Source: Gemmatirosa kalamazoonensis (lineage in GTDB: Bacteria > Gemmatimonadota > Gemmatimonadetes > Gemmatimonadales > Gemmatimonadaceae). From it: a stretch of 64,000 nucleotides of DNA. A model generated the notes under the pieces. The model was not told the DNA's origin, did not search any database, and saw only the letters and a list, made by a program, of their open reading frames with translations. Of this stretch, positions 34,975 to 44,698 are shown piece after piece. Position numbers and translations under genes: made by a program. Positions within the stretch are counted from its first letter, which is position 1; each line of letters begins with the position of its first letter. The DNA lies in NCBI RefSeq assembly GCF_000522985.1, contig NZ_CP007128.1:3890220-3954219 (forward strand). The letters are read 5' to 3'.

Positions 34975-36767
34975 CCGCCGTTCGTGACCGCTTCGTCGAC
35001 GGTCGCCTGCGCCTTGAGGTAGAAGCTGATCATCTGCGACGCGATGCGTGCCGAGACCGAGCCGTGGAAGGGCACCTTCTCCAGCATCACCGCGACCACG
35101 ATGCGCGGCTTGTCCGCCGGCGCGAAGCCCGTGAACCACGCGTGGTTCAGCTCCTTGCCGGTGGCCGGATCGAACTGGCCGCTCTGCGCCGTGCCCGTCT
35201 TGCCCGCGATCGCCACGCCCTGGATCGCCGCGCCGGCCGCGGTCCCGCGCTCCGACACGACGCCGGCGAGCGCCTTACGGATGCCCGCGAGCTGGTCCGG
35301 CGGCAGGTTGTACACGCGCTGCCGCGGCGACTGCAGCCGCGCGATCGTCGGACGCGGCATGATGCCGTCGTTCGCGAGCGCGGCGTAGAAGCGCGCCATG
35401 TTGATCACCGTCTGCGCGTTCTCGCCCTGGCCGATCGACATGTTGATCGCCGTCGACGCGGGGACGAAGTTGCGCCCGTACTTCTTCCGGAAGTACTCGC
35501 GCGGGTCGGAGGGGAACAGCGGCCGCATCTCGCTCGGCAGGTCGATCCCCGTGCGGTCGTTCATGTGCAGGCGCAGCCCGCCCGCCACGAGCTCCGACAG
35601 CTGCAGCTTGAGGCCGAGCTGGTAGAAGTAGACGTCGCACGACTTCTCGATGGCCTGGGCGAGGTTCACGTTCCCGTGCCCTCGCTTGTCCCAGCAGCGC
35701 CAGTAGCCGCGGCCGAACGAGAAGCCGCCCGTGCACGGCTGGTCCATGTGCGTGTCGAGATTCACGAGCCCTTTCTCGAGCCCCGCGATGGCCGTGGCGA
35801 GCTTGAACGTCGACCCCGGCGCGTAGCGACCCTGGATCGCCTTGTTGTACAGCGGACGGCGCGGGTCGGTGTTCAGCGAGTCGTAGTACGCCTTCGGGAT
35901 GCCGCCCGTGAAGCGATTCGGGTCGTAGCTCGGCGCGGACACGAGCGCGAGCACGCCGCCGGTCTGCGGATCGATCGCCACCGCGGCGCCCTGCAGCGTG
36001 TCGCCGAACAGCGACTGCGTGAGCTTCTGCAGATCGAGGTCGATGTTCGTGTACAGCGCAGGCGCGGCCTCCGGCTGCTGGTCGTCGCGCGGCGCCTCGC
36101 GCACCACGCGCCCGCGCGCGTCGACCTCCACGAACCGATAGCCCTCGCGGCCGCGCAGCACGTTCTCGTACTGCCGCTCCAGGCCGCCCTTCCCGATGCG
36201 CATGCCCGCCTTGTACGCGCTGAACTCCGGCTTCGTCAGCTCGGCCTCGGAGATCTCGCCCGTGTAGCCGATGATCGACGCGACGGACGGGCCGTCCGGG
36301 TACCAGCGCTTCGGCGTGCTCTGGATGATGAGGCTCGGGAACTCCGTGCGGTGCTCCTCGAGCACCGAGACCTGCGCGAAGTTCGCGTCGGCGAGAATGA
36401 CGGCGGGCCGGTTGGGGGCGCGGTTGAAGCGGCGCACCGCGGTCGCGATGTCGTCGTCCGTGAACGGGATCACCGCGTTCAGGCGGCGCAGCGTCTCGCG
36501 CAGCGAGTCCGGGCTCGGCGACAGCACCGAGACCGTGTAGCCCGGGAGGTTCTCGGCGATGACCTTGCCGTTGCGGTCGTAGATGATCCCGCGCGGCGCG
36601 GGAAGCGGGACCTCCCGCAGCCGGTTCTCCTCGGACTGCATGACGTACTCGGCGTGGTGCAGCACCTGTGCGCGATAGAACGCGCTGCCGAGCAGGACGA
36701 ACGACGCCACGAGGAGAACCCTGGCGCCCCGCGAGCGGCGGGCGATGTCGTTCGGATGGAAGCTCAT
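34971..36767 (-). CDS. mrdA: Penicillin-binding protein 2 (elongation transpeptidase)
   Basis: PBP2 crosslinks peptidoglycan in the elongasome. The 598-residue protein has one N-terminal membrane helix (about residues 16-35), a pedestal domain and the transpeptidase domain with the nucleophile in APGSTFK, a second motif SCD and the third motif KTGTAQ. The APRGIIYDRNGKVIAEN segment is typical of class B PBPs. The ATG overlaps the mreD stop (ATGA). Most upstream in-frame sequence belongs to mreD and is not part of this gene. Confidence 0.95.
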   Translation of the reverse strand: MSFHPNDIARRSRGARVLLVASFVLLGSAFYRAQVLHHAEYVMQSEENRLREVPLPAPRGIIYDRNGKVIAENLPGYTVSVLSPSPDSLRETLRRLNAVIPFTDDDIATAVRRFNRAPNRPAVILADANFAQVSVLEEHRTEFPSLIIQSTPKRWYPDGPSVASIIGYTGEISEAELTKPEFSAYKAGMRIGKGGLERQYENVLRGREGYRFVEVDARGRVVREAPRDDQQPEAAPALYTNIDLDLQKLTQSLFGDTLQGAAVAIDPQTGGVLALVSAPSYDPNRFTGGIPKAYYDSLNTDPRRPLYNKAIQGRYAPGSTFKLATAIAGLEKGLVNLDTHMDQPCTGGFSFGRGYWRCWDKRGHGNVNLAQAIEKSCDVYFYQLGLKLQLSELVAGGLRLHMNDRTGIDLPSEMRPLFPSDPREYFRKKYGRNFVPASTAINMSIGQGENAQTVINMARFYAALANDGIMPRPTIARLQSPRQRVYNLPPDQLAGIRKALAGVVSERGTAAGAAIQGVAIAGKTGTAQSGQFDPATGKELNHAWFTGFAPADKPRIVVAVMLEKVPFHGSVSARIASQMISFYLKAQATVDEAVTNGG

Positions 36768-37252
36768 CCCGGAGAGCGGCCCAGCAGTGGCCGCAGCAAC
36801 AGCAATAGGAGCACGCCGGACAGCGCGGTCACCGTCGCGGCGAGCGGGGACCAGAGCAGCAGCTGCATCACCAGCTCGGGACCCTGCAGGCGCCGCTCTG
36901 ATACCAGGTACAACGCATCGAAGGTCCACTTGCCGACGAAGAAGAACATCGCGCTGAGCGCGATGTTGTCGGCGAAGAACACCGCCTTCAGCCACGACGC
37001 CAGATACGCGACGACGCTCATGCCGAGCGCCCCACTCCCGAACGCGGACGGCGTCAGCGCATCGGACGCGAGCCCGATGATGAAGCCGAGCACCGCGGCC
37101 AGCCCGGGGCGCATGCGTACCGCCACGAGCAGCACCGCGATCACCAGGAAGTCGATCGGCGCGCGCCAGCCGAGCAGCGGGCGCAGCGTGTAGTGCAGCA
37201 GCACGAGCGCGACGAACGCGAGCGCGACCCGCAGACCGGCGCCGAAGCTCAC
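36764..37252 (-). CDS. mreD: Rod-shape determining protein MreD
   Basis: This is a 162-residue, highly hydrophobic protein with about five membrane helices, normal for MreD. The segment PIDFLVIAVLLVAVRMRPG followed by GFIIGLASD is the recognisable family feature. It bridges MreC to the elongasome. It starts at a GTG overlapping the mreC stop (GTGA), and its stop overlaps mrdA. Sequence identity in this family is low, so the call rests partly on position. Confidence 0.88.
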   Translation of the reverse strand: MSFGAGLRVALAFVALVLLHYTLRPLLGWRAPIDFLVIAVLLVAVRMRPGLAAVLGFIIGLASDALTPSAFGSGALGMSVVAYLASWLKAVFFADNIALSAMFFFVGKWTFDALYLVSERRLQGPELVMQLLLWSPLAATVTALSGVLLLLLLRPLLGRSPG

Positions 37253-38487
37253 AGGTGGGCCCCGGGCACGGGTACCGTGGGCCGCGGCACCGTGGGCCGC
37301 GGCACGGTGGGCCTGGCGGTGCGGCCCGCGGTGTCCGCGGTCGCCGGCCGTGGCGCCGGCGTCGTCGACGTGGGCGTGGTGGTCGTCGTCGGGCGCGGCG
37401 GCGCCGCCGAGGGCGCGGCGGCGGCCGGGCGCGGCGCGGCCGACGGCGGAGTCGCGGCGGGCGTCGTCTGCGGCGGCACCGGGCGCGGCGCGGCGGCCGA
37501 GTCGGCGCGCGCCTGCTCACGACCGAGCGAGTCGAGCGCGGCCCGTCGGGCGGCCATCTCCTGCTCGGCCGCGACCCGGGCGAGCGAGTCGCCGCCGGCC
37601 GCGATCGCGCGGGCCGCCGAGTCGGCCGAGGCCTGGCTCATCCAGATCGTCGTCACGCCCTCGTCCGACCGCTTCTTCAGCAGCATGAAGACCGGGCCGA
37701 GGTTCGCGAGCGACGCCGCCGGCTGCAGCAGGTACGTCCGCGCCCACTTCTCCGGCGTCGAGACCTCGCGGATGACCGTACCGACCGGGATGCCGCGCGG
37801 ATAGGTGCCGCCGAGCCCCGAGCTGATGATGAGCTGTCCCGCCTTCAGCGGGGAGCGGAACGGCACGCCGCGCATCTCCAGCAGGCCGAGCTCCTTGCCC
37901 GAGCCGAGCCGCGCCTGCACCACCCCGAACGCCGAGTCGTTCGGCGTCGTCGCGCTCACGCGGAAGTCCGGATGCGCGTACGAGATCGCGATCGACGACG
38001 AGGCGTCGGCCGTCTGCACCATGCCGACCAGCCCGTCGGCGTTGATGACCGGCGTGAACGGCTGGATGCCGGCCCGCGACCCCGCCGTGACGCTGAACGT
38101 CTGCAGGATCTGCCGCGACACGAGGTCGCTCTCGAGCTGCGCCGGCGTCGCCTCGGCGGCCACGAAACCCCAGCTCAGCCGCGATCCGAGGGAGAGCGTT
38201 TTCCGGAGCCGCTCGTTCTCGCTCCGCACGGCCGAGTACTCGATCTGGAGCCGCGTGATCTGCGCGAGCCGATCCATCCGCTCGTCGTACGAGACGAACG
38301 CCGCGCGCATCAGCTCGGCCCGTCGCTGCAGCTCGGCGAACGGTGCGACGATCGTCCGCCGGAGGGCAGCCGCGGAGCGATCGCGCAGCTGCACCGGCAG
38401 GAACAGCAGGATGAGCGACCCCAGGAAGCAGGTACCGAGCAGCGCGTTGTCGATGACGCTGCCTACGCGCGAAGCTCTCGTCGCCAT
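37249..38487 (-). CDS. mreC: Rod-shape determining protein MreC
   Basis: MreC is a periplasmic scaffold of the elongasome. The 412-residue protein has one N-terminal membrane helix (about 13-32), a coiled coil (about 70-105, ITRLQIEYSAVRSENERLRK) and the double beta-barrel core (about 110-275, including LIISSGLGGTYPRGIPVG). The remaining 130 or so residues are a long Ala/Pro/Thr-rich tail not found in most MreC proteins. It ends in three RPTVP pentapeptides encoded by a 15-bp tandem repeat (37271-37315). mreB ends 7 bp upstream. Confidence 0.93.
   Translation of the reverse strand: MATRASRVGSVIDNALLGTCFLGSLILLFLPVQLRDRSAAALRRTIVAPFAELQRRAELMRAAFVSYDERMDRLAQITRLQIEYSAVRSENERLRKTLSLGSRLSWGFVAAEATPAQLESDLVSRQILQTFSVTAGSRAGIQPFTPVINADGLVGMVQTADASSSIAISYAHPDFRVSATTPNDSAFGVVQARLGSGKELGLLEMRGVPFRSPLKAGQLIISSGLGGTYPRGIPVGTVIREVSTPEKWARTYLLQPAASLANLGPVFMLLKKRSDEGVTTIWMSQASADSAARAIAAGGDSLARVAAEQEMAARRAALDSLGREQARADSAAAPRPVPPQTTPAATPPSAAPRPAAAAPSAAPPRPTTTTTPTSTTPAPRPATADTAGRTARPTVPRPTVPRPTVPVPGAHL
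37271..37315. repeat. 15-bp tandem repeat in the mreC tail
   Basis: Three units of 15 bp (37271-37285, 37286-37300, 37301-37315) differ by one to three bases. They encode (A/P)RPTVP repeats at the MreC C-terminus. The unit length preserves the frame, so copy number could vary without disrupting the gene. Confidence 0.8.
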
Positions 38488-38494
38488 CGCGGCC

Positions 38495-39532
38495 TCAGGT
38501 CGTCAGGACCGACCAGTACTTCTCCTCGTCGTCCAAGATACGGCCGGTACCGCGGACCACGCAGGTGAGGGGGTCGTCGTCGACGTGGATCGGCAGCCCG
38601 GTCTCCTGGCTCAGCATCATGTCGAGCCCGCGGATCAGCGCCCCGCCGCCGGTCATCACGATGCCGCGGTCCACGATGTCCGACGCGAGCTCCGGGGGCG
38701 TGATCTCGAGCGCGCGGCGCACGGCGTCGACGATCTGCTGGATCGGCTCCTGGATCGCCTCGCGGATCTCGCTCGAGTGCACGCGCACCGTCTTCGGGAT
38801 GCCCGAGACGAGGTCGCGCCCCTTCACCTCCATCTCCCGCTCGTCGCCGGTCGGGTAGGCCGAGCCGATCGTGATCTTGATCTGCTCCGCCGTCGGCTCG
38901 CCGATGAGGAGGTTGTAGTTCTTGCGCATGAACTGCACGATCGAGATGTCGAGCTCGTCGCCGCCCGTGCGGATCGACGTGTCGCTCACGATGCCGCTCA
39001 GCGCGATGACGGCGATCTCCGTGGTGCCGCCGCCGATGTCGATCACCATGTTGCCGGTCGGACTCTCCACCGGCAGCCCGACGCCGATCGCCGCGGCCAT
39101 CGGCTCGGAGACCATGAAGACCTCCTTCGCGCCGGCGCCCATCGCGGAGTCGCGCACCGCGCGCTTCTCCACCTCGGTGATCCCCGACGGCACGCACACG
39201 ATTACGCGCGGCTTCACCTTGAAGACGTGCTTGTCGATGACGAGCGTGAGGAAGTAGCGGAGCATCTTCTCCGTGACGTCGAAGTCGGCGATCACGCCAT
39301 CCTTCAGCGGCCGGACGGCGATGATGCCTTCGGGCGTGCGGCCGAGCATGCGCTTCGCCTCGAGGCCGACGCCCTTCATCTTCTTTGTCTCGCGATCGAT
39401 CGCGACGACCGACGGCTCGTTCAGGACGATCCCTTCGCCCTTGACGTAGATCAGCGTGTTCGCGGTGCCGAGGTCGACGGCGATCGCATTCGCGGGGAAC
39501 AGCGACCCCGCCTTCGTGAAAGGCCAGCGCAT
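38495..39532 (-). CDS. mreB: Rod-shape actin homologue MreB
   Basis: MreB polymerises under the membrane and organises the elongasome. The 345-residue product has normal length. The actin-fold motifs [16 protein letters not shown] (phosphate 1), [16 protein letters not shown] (phosphate 2) and [12 protein letters not shown] (adenosine) are present. The start is ATG 39532, where homology begins (MRWPFTKAG); the open frame continues another 33 codons into the leader but without family similarity. It is first in the mre operon, with a promoter about 75-100 bp upstream. Confidence 0.97.
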   Translation of the reverse strand: MRWPFTKAGSLFPANAIAVDLGTANTLIYVKGEGIVLNEPSVVAIDRETKKMKGVGLEAKRMLGRTPEGIIAVRPLKDGVIADFDVTEKMLRYFLTLVIDKHVFKVKPRVIVCVPSGITEVEKRAVRDSAMGAGAKEVFMVSEPMAAAIGVGLPVESPTGNMVIDIGGGTTEIAVIALSGIVSDTSIRTGGDELDISIVQFMRKNYNLLIGEPTAEQIKITIGSAYPTGDEREMEVKGRDLVSGIPKTVRVHSSEIREAIQEPIQQIVDAVRRALEITPPELASDIVDRGIVMTGGGALIRGLDMMLSQETGLPIHVDDDPLTCVVRGTGRILDDEEKYWSVLTT

Positions 39533-39604
39533 CTGTCTCAGTAGGTCGGACTCGGCGAACGTACGAGGCTCAGCGAGTCGAGTCGCGGGGAGGTCCGCCG
39601 GCGC

Positions 39605-39633
39605 GAAGTCTAGCCGGCAGATAGTGCCCATTC
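39605..39633 (-). promoter_or_regulatory. mreB operon promoter
   Basis: TTGAAT (39628-39633), a 17-bp spacer and TAGACT (39605-39610) on the minus strand give a leader of about 65-70 nt before the mreB ATG. Together with the ald terminator, this accounts for most of the 340-bp gap between mreB and ald (39533-39872). I see no gene in that gap. Confidence 0.7.
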
Positions 39634-39738
39634 AAGCAGAAGTCTGCGTCCTGCCTACACCTACGACCATCTCCCGAACGCGTCACATCACTCTCGGCCG
39701 TCGGTCTCGAACGTTGCGCCGCTGCGTCGCGGCGACTG

Positions 39739-39778
39739 AAAAAAAAGTGCGCGTGGGCCTCGTCGCGCCCACGCGCAC
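39739..39778 (-). terminator. Intrinsic terminator after ald
   Basis: A 12-bp stem (39747-39758 and 39767-39778, GTGCGCGTGGGC and its complement) with an 8-nt loop is followed on the minus strand by eight T residues (39746-39739). This is the clearest rho-independent terminator in the window. It isolates ald from the mre promoter. Confidence 0.9.
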
Positions 39779-39872
39779 ACTCGCCGGCCCACCGTGCGAG
39801 GCGCCGCGCGTCGCAGGCGCGCCGCCGTGCAGGTTCGGGGCCGCGCCGTGCGGCCCGTCGCCGGTTCTCCCG

Positions 39873-41006
39873 TCAGCGAGCGAGCGCCGGCTCGCCGAGC
39901 ATCTCTGACGGATCCGTGTACTCCAGACCGAAGGCGTCGGCTACCCCGGGGTACGTCACCCGGCCGTCCACCGCGTTGAGCCCCTTCAGCAGCGCCGGGT
40001 TCTCGCGCAGTGCGCGGCGCCATCCCTTGTTCGCGAGCTGCAGCGCGTAGGGCAGCGTGGCGTTGGTCAGCGCGAGCGTCGACGTACGCGGCACACCGCC
40101 CGGCATGTTCGCCACGCCGTAGTGGATCACGCCGTCGATGACGTACGTCGGGTTCTCGTGCGTCGTCGCGTGGATCGTCTCGATGCAGCCGCCCTGGTCC
40201 ACCGCGACGTCCACGATCACGGCGCCCGGGTGCATCTTCTTGATGTCCTCGCGGCGCACGAGCTTCGGCGCCTTCGCGCCGGGAATGAGGACCGCACCCA
40301 CCACCAGGTCCGCCGTCGAGATCTGCTCGAGGATGTTCTGCCGGTTCGAGTAGATCAGCTGCACGTTCGCCGGCATCACGTCGGATAGGTAGCGCAGGCG
40401 GTCGAGGTTCACGTCGAGCACCACGACCTTGGCGCCCATGCCGGCCGCCATCTTCGCGGCGTTGATGCCGACGATGCCCCCGCCGAGGATCACGACCTTG
40501 GCCGGTGGCACGCCCGGCACGCCGCCGAGCAGCACGCCGCGGCCGCCGTACAGCTTCTCGAGGTACTTCGCCCCCTCCTGCACTGCCATGCGACCGGCGA
40601 CCTCGGACATCGGCGTGAGGAGCGGCAGCTCGCCCGTGGGCAGCTCCACCGTCTCGTACGCGATGCACGTCGCGCCGCTCTCGAGGTGCGCGCGCGTCAG
40701 CCGCTCGTCGGCGGCGAAGTGAAAGTACGTGAAGACCGTCTGCCCGGCGCGCATGCGCTTCCATTCGGGCTCGATCGGCTCCTTCACCTTCATGATCATG
40801 TCGGCCGCGGCCCACACCGCGTCCGCGTCGGGCGCGATCTCCACGCCGACCGCCGTGTAGTCCGCGTCGGTGAAGCCGCTGCCGTCGCCGGCGCCGGTCT
40901 CCACGATCACGCGGTGCCCGTTCGCGACGAGCGCCTCGGCGCCGGCCGGCACGAGGGCCACGCGATTCTCGTTCGTCTTGATCTCCTTCGGAACGCCGAT
41001 GAGCAT
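39873..41006 (-). CDS. ald: Alanine dehydrogenase
   Basis: Ald reversibly deaminates L-alanine to pyruvate using NAD. The 377-residue product has the N-terminal IGVPKEIKTNENRVALVP, the pyruvate-binding Lys (IMKVKEP) and His (YFHFAADE), and the Rossmann motif VVILGGGIVGINAAKMA. The C-terminal NMPGGVPRTSTLALTNATLPY is also typical. It follows the M16 peptidase by 34 bp and is closed by a strong terminator, so it ends the rpsO-pnp-M16-ald run. An own promoter is not obvious. Confidence 0.96.
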   Translation of the reverse strand: MLIGVPKEIKTNENRVALVPAGAEALVANGHRVIVETGAGDGSGFTDADYTAVGVEIAPDADAVWAAADMIMKVKEPIEPEWKRMRAGQTVFTYFHFAADERLTRAHLESGATCIAYETVELPTGELPLLTPMSEVAGRMAVQEGAKYLEKLYGGRGVLLGGVPGVPPAKVVILGGGIVGINAAKMAAGMGAKVVVLDVNLDRLRYLSDVMPANVQLIYSNRQNILEQISTADLVVGAVLIPGAKAPKLVRREDIKKMHPGAVIVDVAVDQGGCIETIHATTHENPTYVIDGVIHYGVANMPGGVPRTSTLALTNATLPYALQLANKGWRRALRENPALLKGLNAVDGRVTYPGVADAFGLEYTDPSEMLGEPALAR

Positions 41007-41040
41007 GGCTCGGAAGGTTCGTTGAGAGTGATGGTCGCGC

Positions 41041-42327
41041 TCAGCCGACGGCTTTGGGGCCGAGGCTGAGCACCGTCTGCTGCTCGGGGGCGAAGAACGC
41101 CGCGCACACGTCGCGCACGTCCTCCGGGTTGATTCGTTCCACGAGCGCGAGCGCGTCGTCGAGCGTGCGGAACGGCTCGCCGAACAGCTCCACGCCCGCG
41201 GCGCGGTACATCCGGTTCGTCACGCTCTCGAGCGACAGCGTGATCTGGCCCTTCAGCTGTCGCTTCCCCGCCTCGAGCTCCTCGTCGGGCAGCGACTCGC
41301 TCGCGAGCCGCGCGAGCTCCTCGCGCACCGAGTCGGCCGCGCGCCGCGCCGTCTCCGGCGCGGACGCGACGTACACGCCGTGCAGCCCGGTGTCGACGTG
41401 GAAGCTCTGGAACGTGTGGACGGCGTACGCGAGCCCCTGCTCCTCGCGCACCTTCTGGAACAGCCGCGAGCTCATGCCGCCGCCGAGCAGCATGCTCACG
41501 AGCGACAGCGCGTAGCGTCGCGGATCGGCGTGGGGCACCGTCGTCGAGCCGAACACGACGTGCGTCTGCGTCAGCTCGCGATCCGGCTCGTGGCGGTACG
41601 CCGGCGCCTGCGGCGTCGGCGGACACGTCGCGAGCGGCGTGGCGTCGCGTCGCGGCTCGCGGTCCCACCCGGAGCGCACGAGCGACTCGACGAGCCGGTC
41701 GTGCTCCACGCGCCCGGCCGCCGCGACCACCACGCGCCCCGGATGATACGCGCGCTCGTGCAGCGCGCGCAGCTCCGCGGTGCCTAACGCGCCGACCGTC
41801 TCGCGCGTGCCGAGGATCGCGTGGCCGTACGGGTGCGATCCCCACAGCAGCTCGTTGTGCAGCTCGAACACGAGGTCGTCGGGGGTGTCCTCCACCATCC
41901 CGATCTCCTCGATCACGACGTTGCGCTCGAGCGCGAGGTCGGCGTCACGGAGCAGCGGCCGGAACACGAGGTCCGCGATGACGTCGGTCGCCACGTCGAG
42001 ATGCTCGTCGAGCACGCGCGCCTGGTACGACGTGTACTCGCGCGTCGTGTACGCGTCGAGCGACCCGCCTAACGTCTCCACCTCGAGCGAGAGCTGGCGC
42101 GCGGTGCGCGTCGGCGTGCCCTTGAACACCATGTGCTCGAGCAGGTGCGAGACGCCCATGCGCTCGCGCGGCTCGTGAATCGATCCCGCCTGCACGAAGG
42201 CCCCGAACGCAACCGACCGCACGCCCGGAATCTCTTCCGAGAGCACGGTCAGTCCGTTGTCGAGCGTCGTGCGGCGGAGCCCCGCCACGTCGAAGCCGAC
42301 GGGCGGGGTCACCAGGGACGGCGCCAC
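41041..42327 (-). CDS. M16-family zinc peptidase (processing peptidase-like)
   Basis: The 428-residue single-unit M16B peptidase has the inverted zinc motif HLLEH (about residues 61-65) with a downstream ALERNVVIEEIGM Glu ligand. It also has an R/Y-containing C-terminal half (GGGMSSRLFQKVREEQGLAY). Members next to pnp are common in bacteria and resemble mitochondrial processing peptidase; the substrate is unknown. I choose the GTG at 42327, 4 bp after the pnp stop. A GTG at 42312 is an alternative, and a longer form starting at 42402 would overlap the pnp tail by 71 bp. Confidence 0.88.
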   Translation of the reverse strand: MAPSLVTPPVGFDVAGLRRTTLDNGLTVLSEEIPGVRSVAFGAFVQAGSIHEPRERMGVSHLLEHMVFKGTPTRTARQLSLEVETLGGSLDAYTTREYTSYQARVLDEHLDVATDVIADLVFRPLLRDADLALERNVVIEEIGMVEDTPDDLVFELHNELLWGSHPYGHAILGTRETVGALGTAELRALHERAYHPGRVVVAAAGRVEHDRLVESLVRSGWDREPRRDATPLATCPPTPQAPAYRHEPDRELTQTHVVFGSTTVPHADPRRYALSLVSMLLGGGMSSRLFQKVREEQGLAYAVHTFQSFHVDTGLHGVYVASAPETARRAADSVREELARLASESLPDEELEAGKRQLKGQITLSLESVTNRMYRAAGVELFGEPFRTLDDALALVERINPEDVRDVCAAFFAPEQQTVLSLGPKAVG

Positions 42328-42331
42328 GCCG

Positions 42332-44626
42332 TCAGCGCTCGCCGCGGTCGTCGCGAGAGCCGCGTCGCGGGCCGCTGCGCGGACGACGCCCCGAGCCGCC
42401 ACCGGCCGCTGCGCCCTCCTCGCGGGGCGCGCGCTCGGCGCGCTCCTCGCCGCCGTTGCTCTCCGCGCGCGGCGGCCGCTCCGAGCGCTCCCCGCGCGGA
42501 CGATCGCCGTTGCCCTCGGCCGGCGCCTCGGGCGCGCCTTCCGGCTTCGGCTCGAGCGCCTTCATGGAGAGACGCAGACGCCCACGCTCGTCGCGGTCGA
42601 TGAGCTTCACCTTCACGCGGTCGCCCTTCTTCACCACGTCCTCGGTCTTCTCGACACGCGCGTGGCGCATCTCGGAGATGTGGAGCAGCGCCTCGGTGCC
42701 CGGCATGATCTCGACGAACGCGCCGAACGCCGTCGTGCTCTTCACCGTCCCCTCGTACGTCTCGCCGACGATCGGCTCGGCGGTGATGGCCATGACCATC
42801 TGCCGCGCGCGCTCCATCGACTCGCCGCCGACGGCGGCGATCGTGACCGTGCCGGTGTCGTCGACGGTGATCTCGGCGCCCGTCTCGTCCTGGATGCCGC
42901 GAATCGTCTTGCCCTTCGGGCCGATCAGGTCCCCGATCTTCTCGGGGCTGATCTGCACCGTCACGATGCGCGGCGCGTACGGCGAGAGCTCCGTGCGCGG
43001 CGTGCCTAACGCCTTCTCCATCTCGCCGAGGATGTGCAGGCGGCCGGCCTTCGCCTGCGCCAGCGCCTCGGTCATGATGCGCAGGTCGAGCCCCTCGATC
43101 TTGATGTCCATCTGGATCGAGGTGATGCCGTTGCGCGTCCCGGCGACCTTGAAGTCCATGTCGCCGAGGTGGTCCTCGGTGCCGAGGATGTCGGTGAGGA
43201 TGGCGTACTTCTCACCCTCCTTGATGAGCCCCATCGCCACGCCGGCGACGGCGGCCTGCATCGGCACGCCGGCGTCGAACAGCGCGAGCGAGCCGCCGCA
43301 CACCGACGCCATCGACGAGGAGCCGTTCGACTCGAGCACATCGGACACGATGCGGACCGTGTACGGGAACTCCTCGAACGGCGGCAGCACGCCCTGCAGC
43401 GCGCGCTCGGCCAGATTGCCATGACCGATCTCGCGGCGGCTCGTGCCGCGCACCGGACGCACCTCCCCCGTGGAGAACGGCGGGAAGTTGTAATGGAGCA
43501 TGAACGTCTTCTCGGTCTCGCCCGCGTCGTCGATCGAGTCGAGGCGCTGCACGTCCTGCGCGGTGCCTAACGTGACCGCGACGAGCGCCTGCGTCTGACC
43601 GCGCGTGAACAGCGCCGAGCCGTGGGCGCGCGGCAGCACCTTCGTGTCGATCGAGATCGGCCGCACCTCGGTGGGCTTGCGGCCGTCCACGCGCAGGCCG
43701 GTGGAGAGCACCTGGCCGCGCAGCGCGTTGTACTCGATGTCGCCGAGGATCGAGCCGAAGTCCTTGCTGTTGTCCGGGAACTCCGGCAGCAGCTGCTCCT
43801 TCACGGCCTTCTTCACGTCCTCGACCGCCTGCACGCGCGTGTGCTTCTCCGGCTGGTTGATCGCCTCGGCGATCTTCCCCTCGGCGAGCTCCTTCACGCG
43901 GGCGCTGACGTTCTCCGGGACCTCGGCCTTCGTCCACGTCATCTTCGCGACGCGGCCGGCCTTGTCGAGCAGCTCCTGCTGCATCGCGATGAGCTCCCGC
44001 ACGCCGCCGTGCGCGACCTGCAGCGCGTTGACGACGTCCTCCTCGCTCACCTCGAGCGCCCCGCCCTCGACCATCACGATCGAGTCCTGCGACCCGGCGA
44101 CGACGAGCTCCAGATCACTGTACTGGAGCTGCTGGAACGTCGGGTTGAGGACCCAGTTCTCCTGCACGCGGCCGACGCGCACGCCGGCGATCGGGCCGAG
44201 GAACGGGATCTTCGACGCGTTCAGCGCGTACGACGCGGCGACGAGCGCCAGCACGTCCGCGTCGTTCTCCTGGTCCGCCGAGATGACGTAGATGAAGACC
44301 TGGACCTCGTTCTTGAACCCCTCCGGGAAGAGCGGGCGGATCGAGCGGTCGATGATGCGGGCGGAGAGGATCTCGGCGTCGTGCGGCCGGCCCTCGCGCT
44401 TGATGAAGCCGCCCGGGATCTTGCCGGCGGCGTAGCTCTTCTCGCGGTACTCGACCGTGAGCGGGAAGAACGGCAGCGGACTCTGAGTGTCGCTGACCGT
44501 CACGGCGGCGAGCACCATCGTGTCGCCGAACTGGACGAGGGCCGACCCGGCGGCCTGCTTCGCCATGCGGCCCGTCTCGATGACGAGCTTACGGCCGGCG
44601 AACGTGCGTTCCACGCGTTGCGTCAT
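42332..44626 (-). CDS. pnp: Polyribonucleotide nucleotidyltransferase (PNPase)
   Basis: PNPase degrades RNA phosphorolytically from the 3' end. The 764-residue product has two RNase PH domains (second site MDFKVAGTRNGITSIQMDIK), a KH domain (ISPEKIGDLIGPKGKTIRGI, about 555-620) and an S1 domain (YEGTVKSTTAFGAFVEIMPG, about 625-700). The last 60 residues are a disordered Gly/Arg/Glu-rich tail (ERSERPPRAE, GSGRRPRSGPRRGSRDD) likely to bind RNA or degradosome partners (inference). It follows rpsO with a terminator hairpin between them, as in many bacteria. Confidence 0.97.
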   Translation of the reverse strand: MTQRVERTFAGRKLVIETGRMAKQAAGSALVQFGDTMVLAAVTVSDTQSPLPFFPLTVEYREKSYAAGKIPGGFIKREGRPHDAEILSARIIDRSIRPLFPEGFKNEVQVFIYVISADQENDADVLALVAASYALNASKIPFLGPIAGVRVGRVQENWVLNPTFQQLQYSDLELVVAGSQDSIVMVEGGALEVSEEDVVNALQVAHGGVRELIAMQQELLDKAGRVAKMTWTKAEVPENVSARVKELAEGKIAEAINQPEKHTRVQAVEDVKKAVKEQLLPEFPDNSKDFGSILGDIEYNALRGQVLSTGLRVDGRKPTEVRPISIDTKVLPRAHGSALFTRGQTQALVAVTLGTAQDVQRLDSIDDAGETEKTFMLHYNFPPFSTGEVRPVRGTSRREIGHGNLAERALQGVLPPFEEFPYTVRIVSDVLESNGSSSMASVCGGSLALFDAGVPMQAAVAGVAMGLIKEGEKYAILTDILGTEDHLGDMDFKVAGTRNGITSIQMDIKIEGLDLRIMTEALAQAKAGRLHILGEMEKALGTPRTELSPYAPRIVTVQISPEKIGDLIGPKGKTIRGIQDETGAEITVDDTGTVTIAAVGGESMERARQMVMAITAEPIVGETYEGTVKSTTAFGAFVEIMPGTEALLHISEMRHARVEKTEDVVKKGDRVKVKLIDRDERGRLRLSMKALEPKPEGAPEAPAEGNGDRPRGERSERPPRAESNGGEERAERAPREEGAAAGGGSGRRPRSGPRRGSRDDRGER

Positions 44627-44650
44627 GTTGCTTTCGTGCCTCGAGGAAAC

Positions 44651-44679
44651 ACAAAACGCGCGGGCGTCATGCCCGCGCG
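44651..44679 (-). terminator. rpsO-pnp intergenic terminator
   Basis: A 9-bp perfect stem (44657-44665, 44671-44679; CGCGCGGGC and complement) with a 5-nt loop is followed on the minus strand by TTTTGTGTTT. It lies between rpsO and pnp and probably lets only part of the rpsO transcripts continue into pnp. Confidence 0.8.
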
Positions 44680-44698
44680 ATTGCGCCCGATGGTCGGG

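Noticed and set aside
37255-37320. CRISPR-like array
   Set aside because: The repeats are contiguous 15-bp units without spacers, inside the mreC reading frame.
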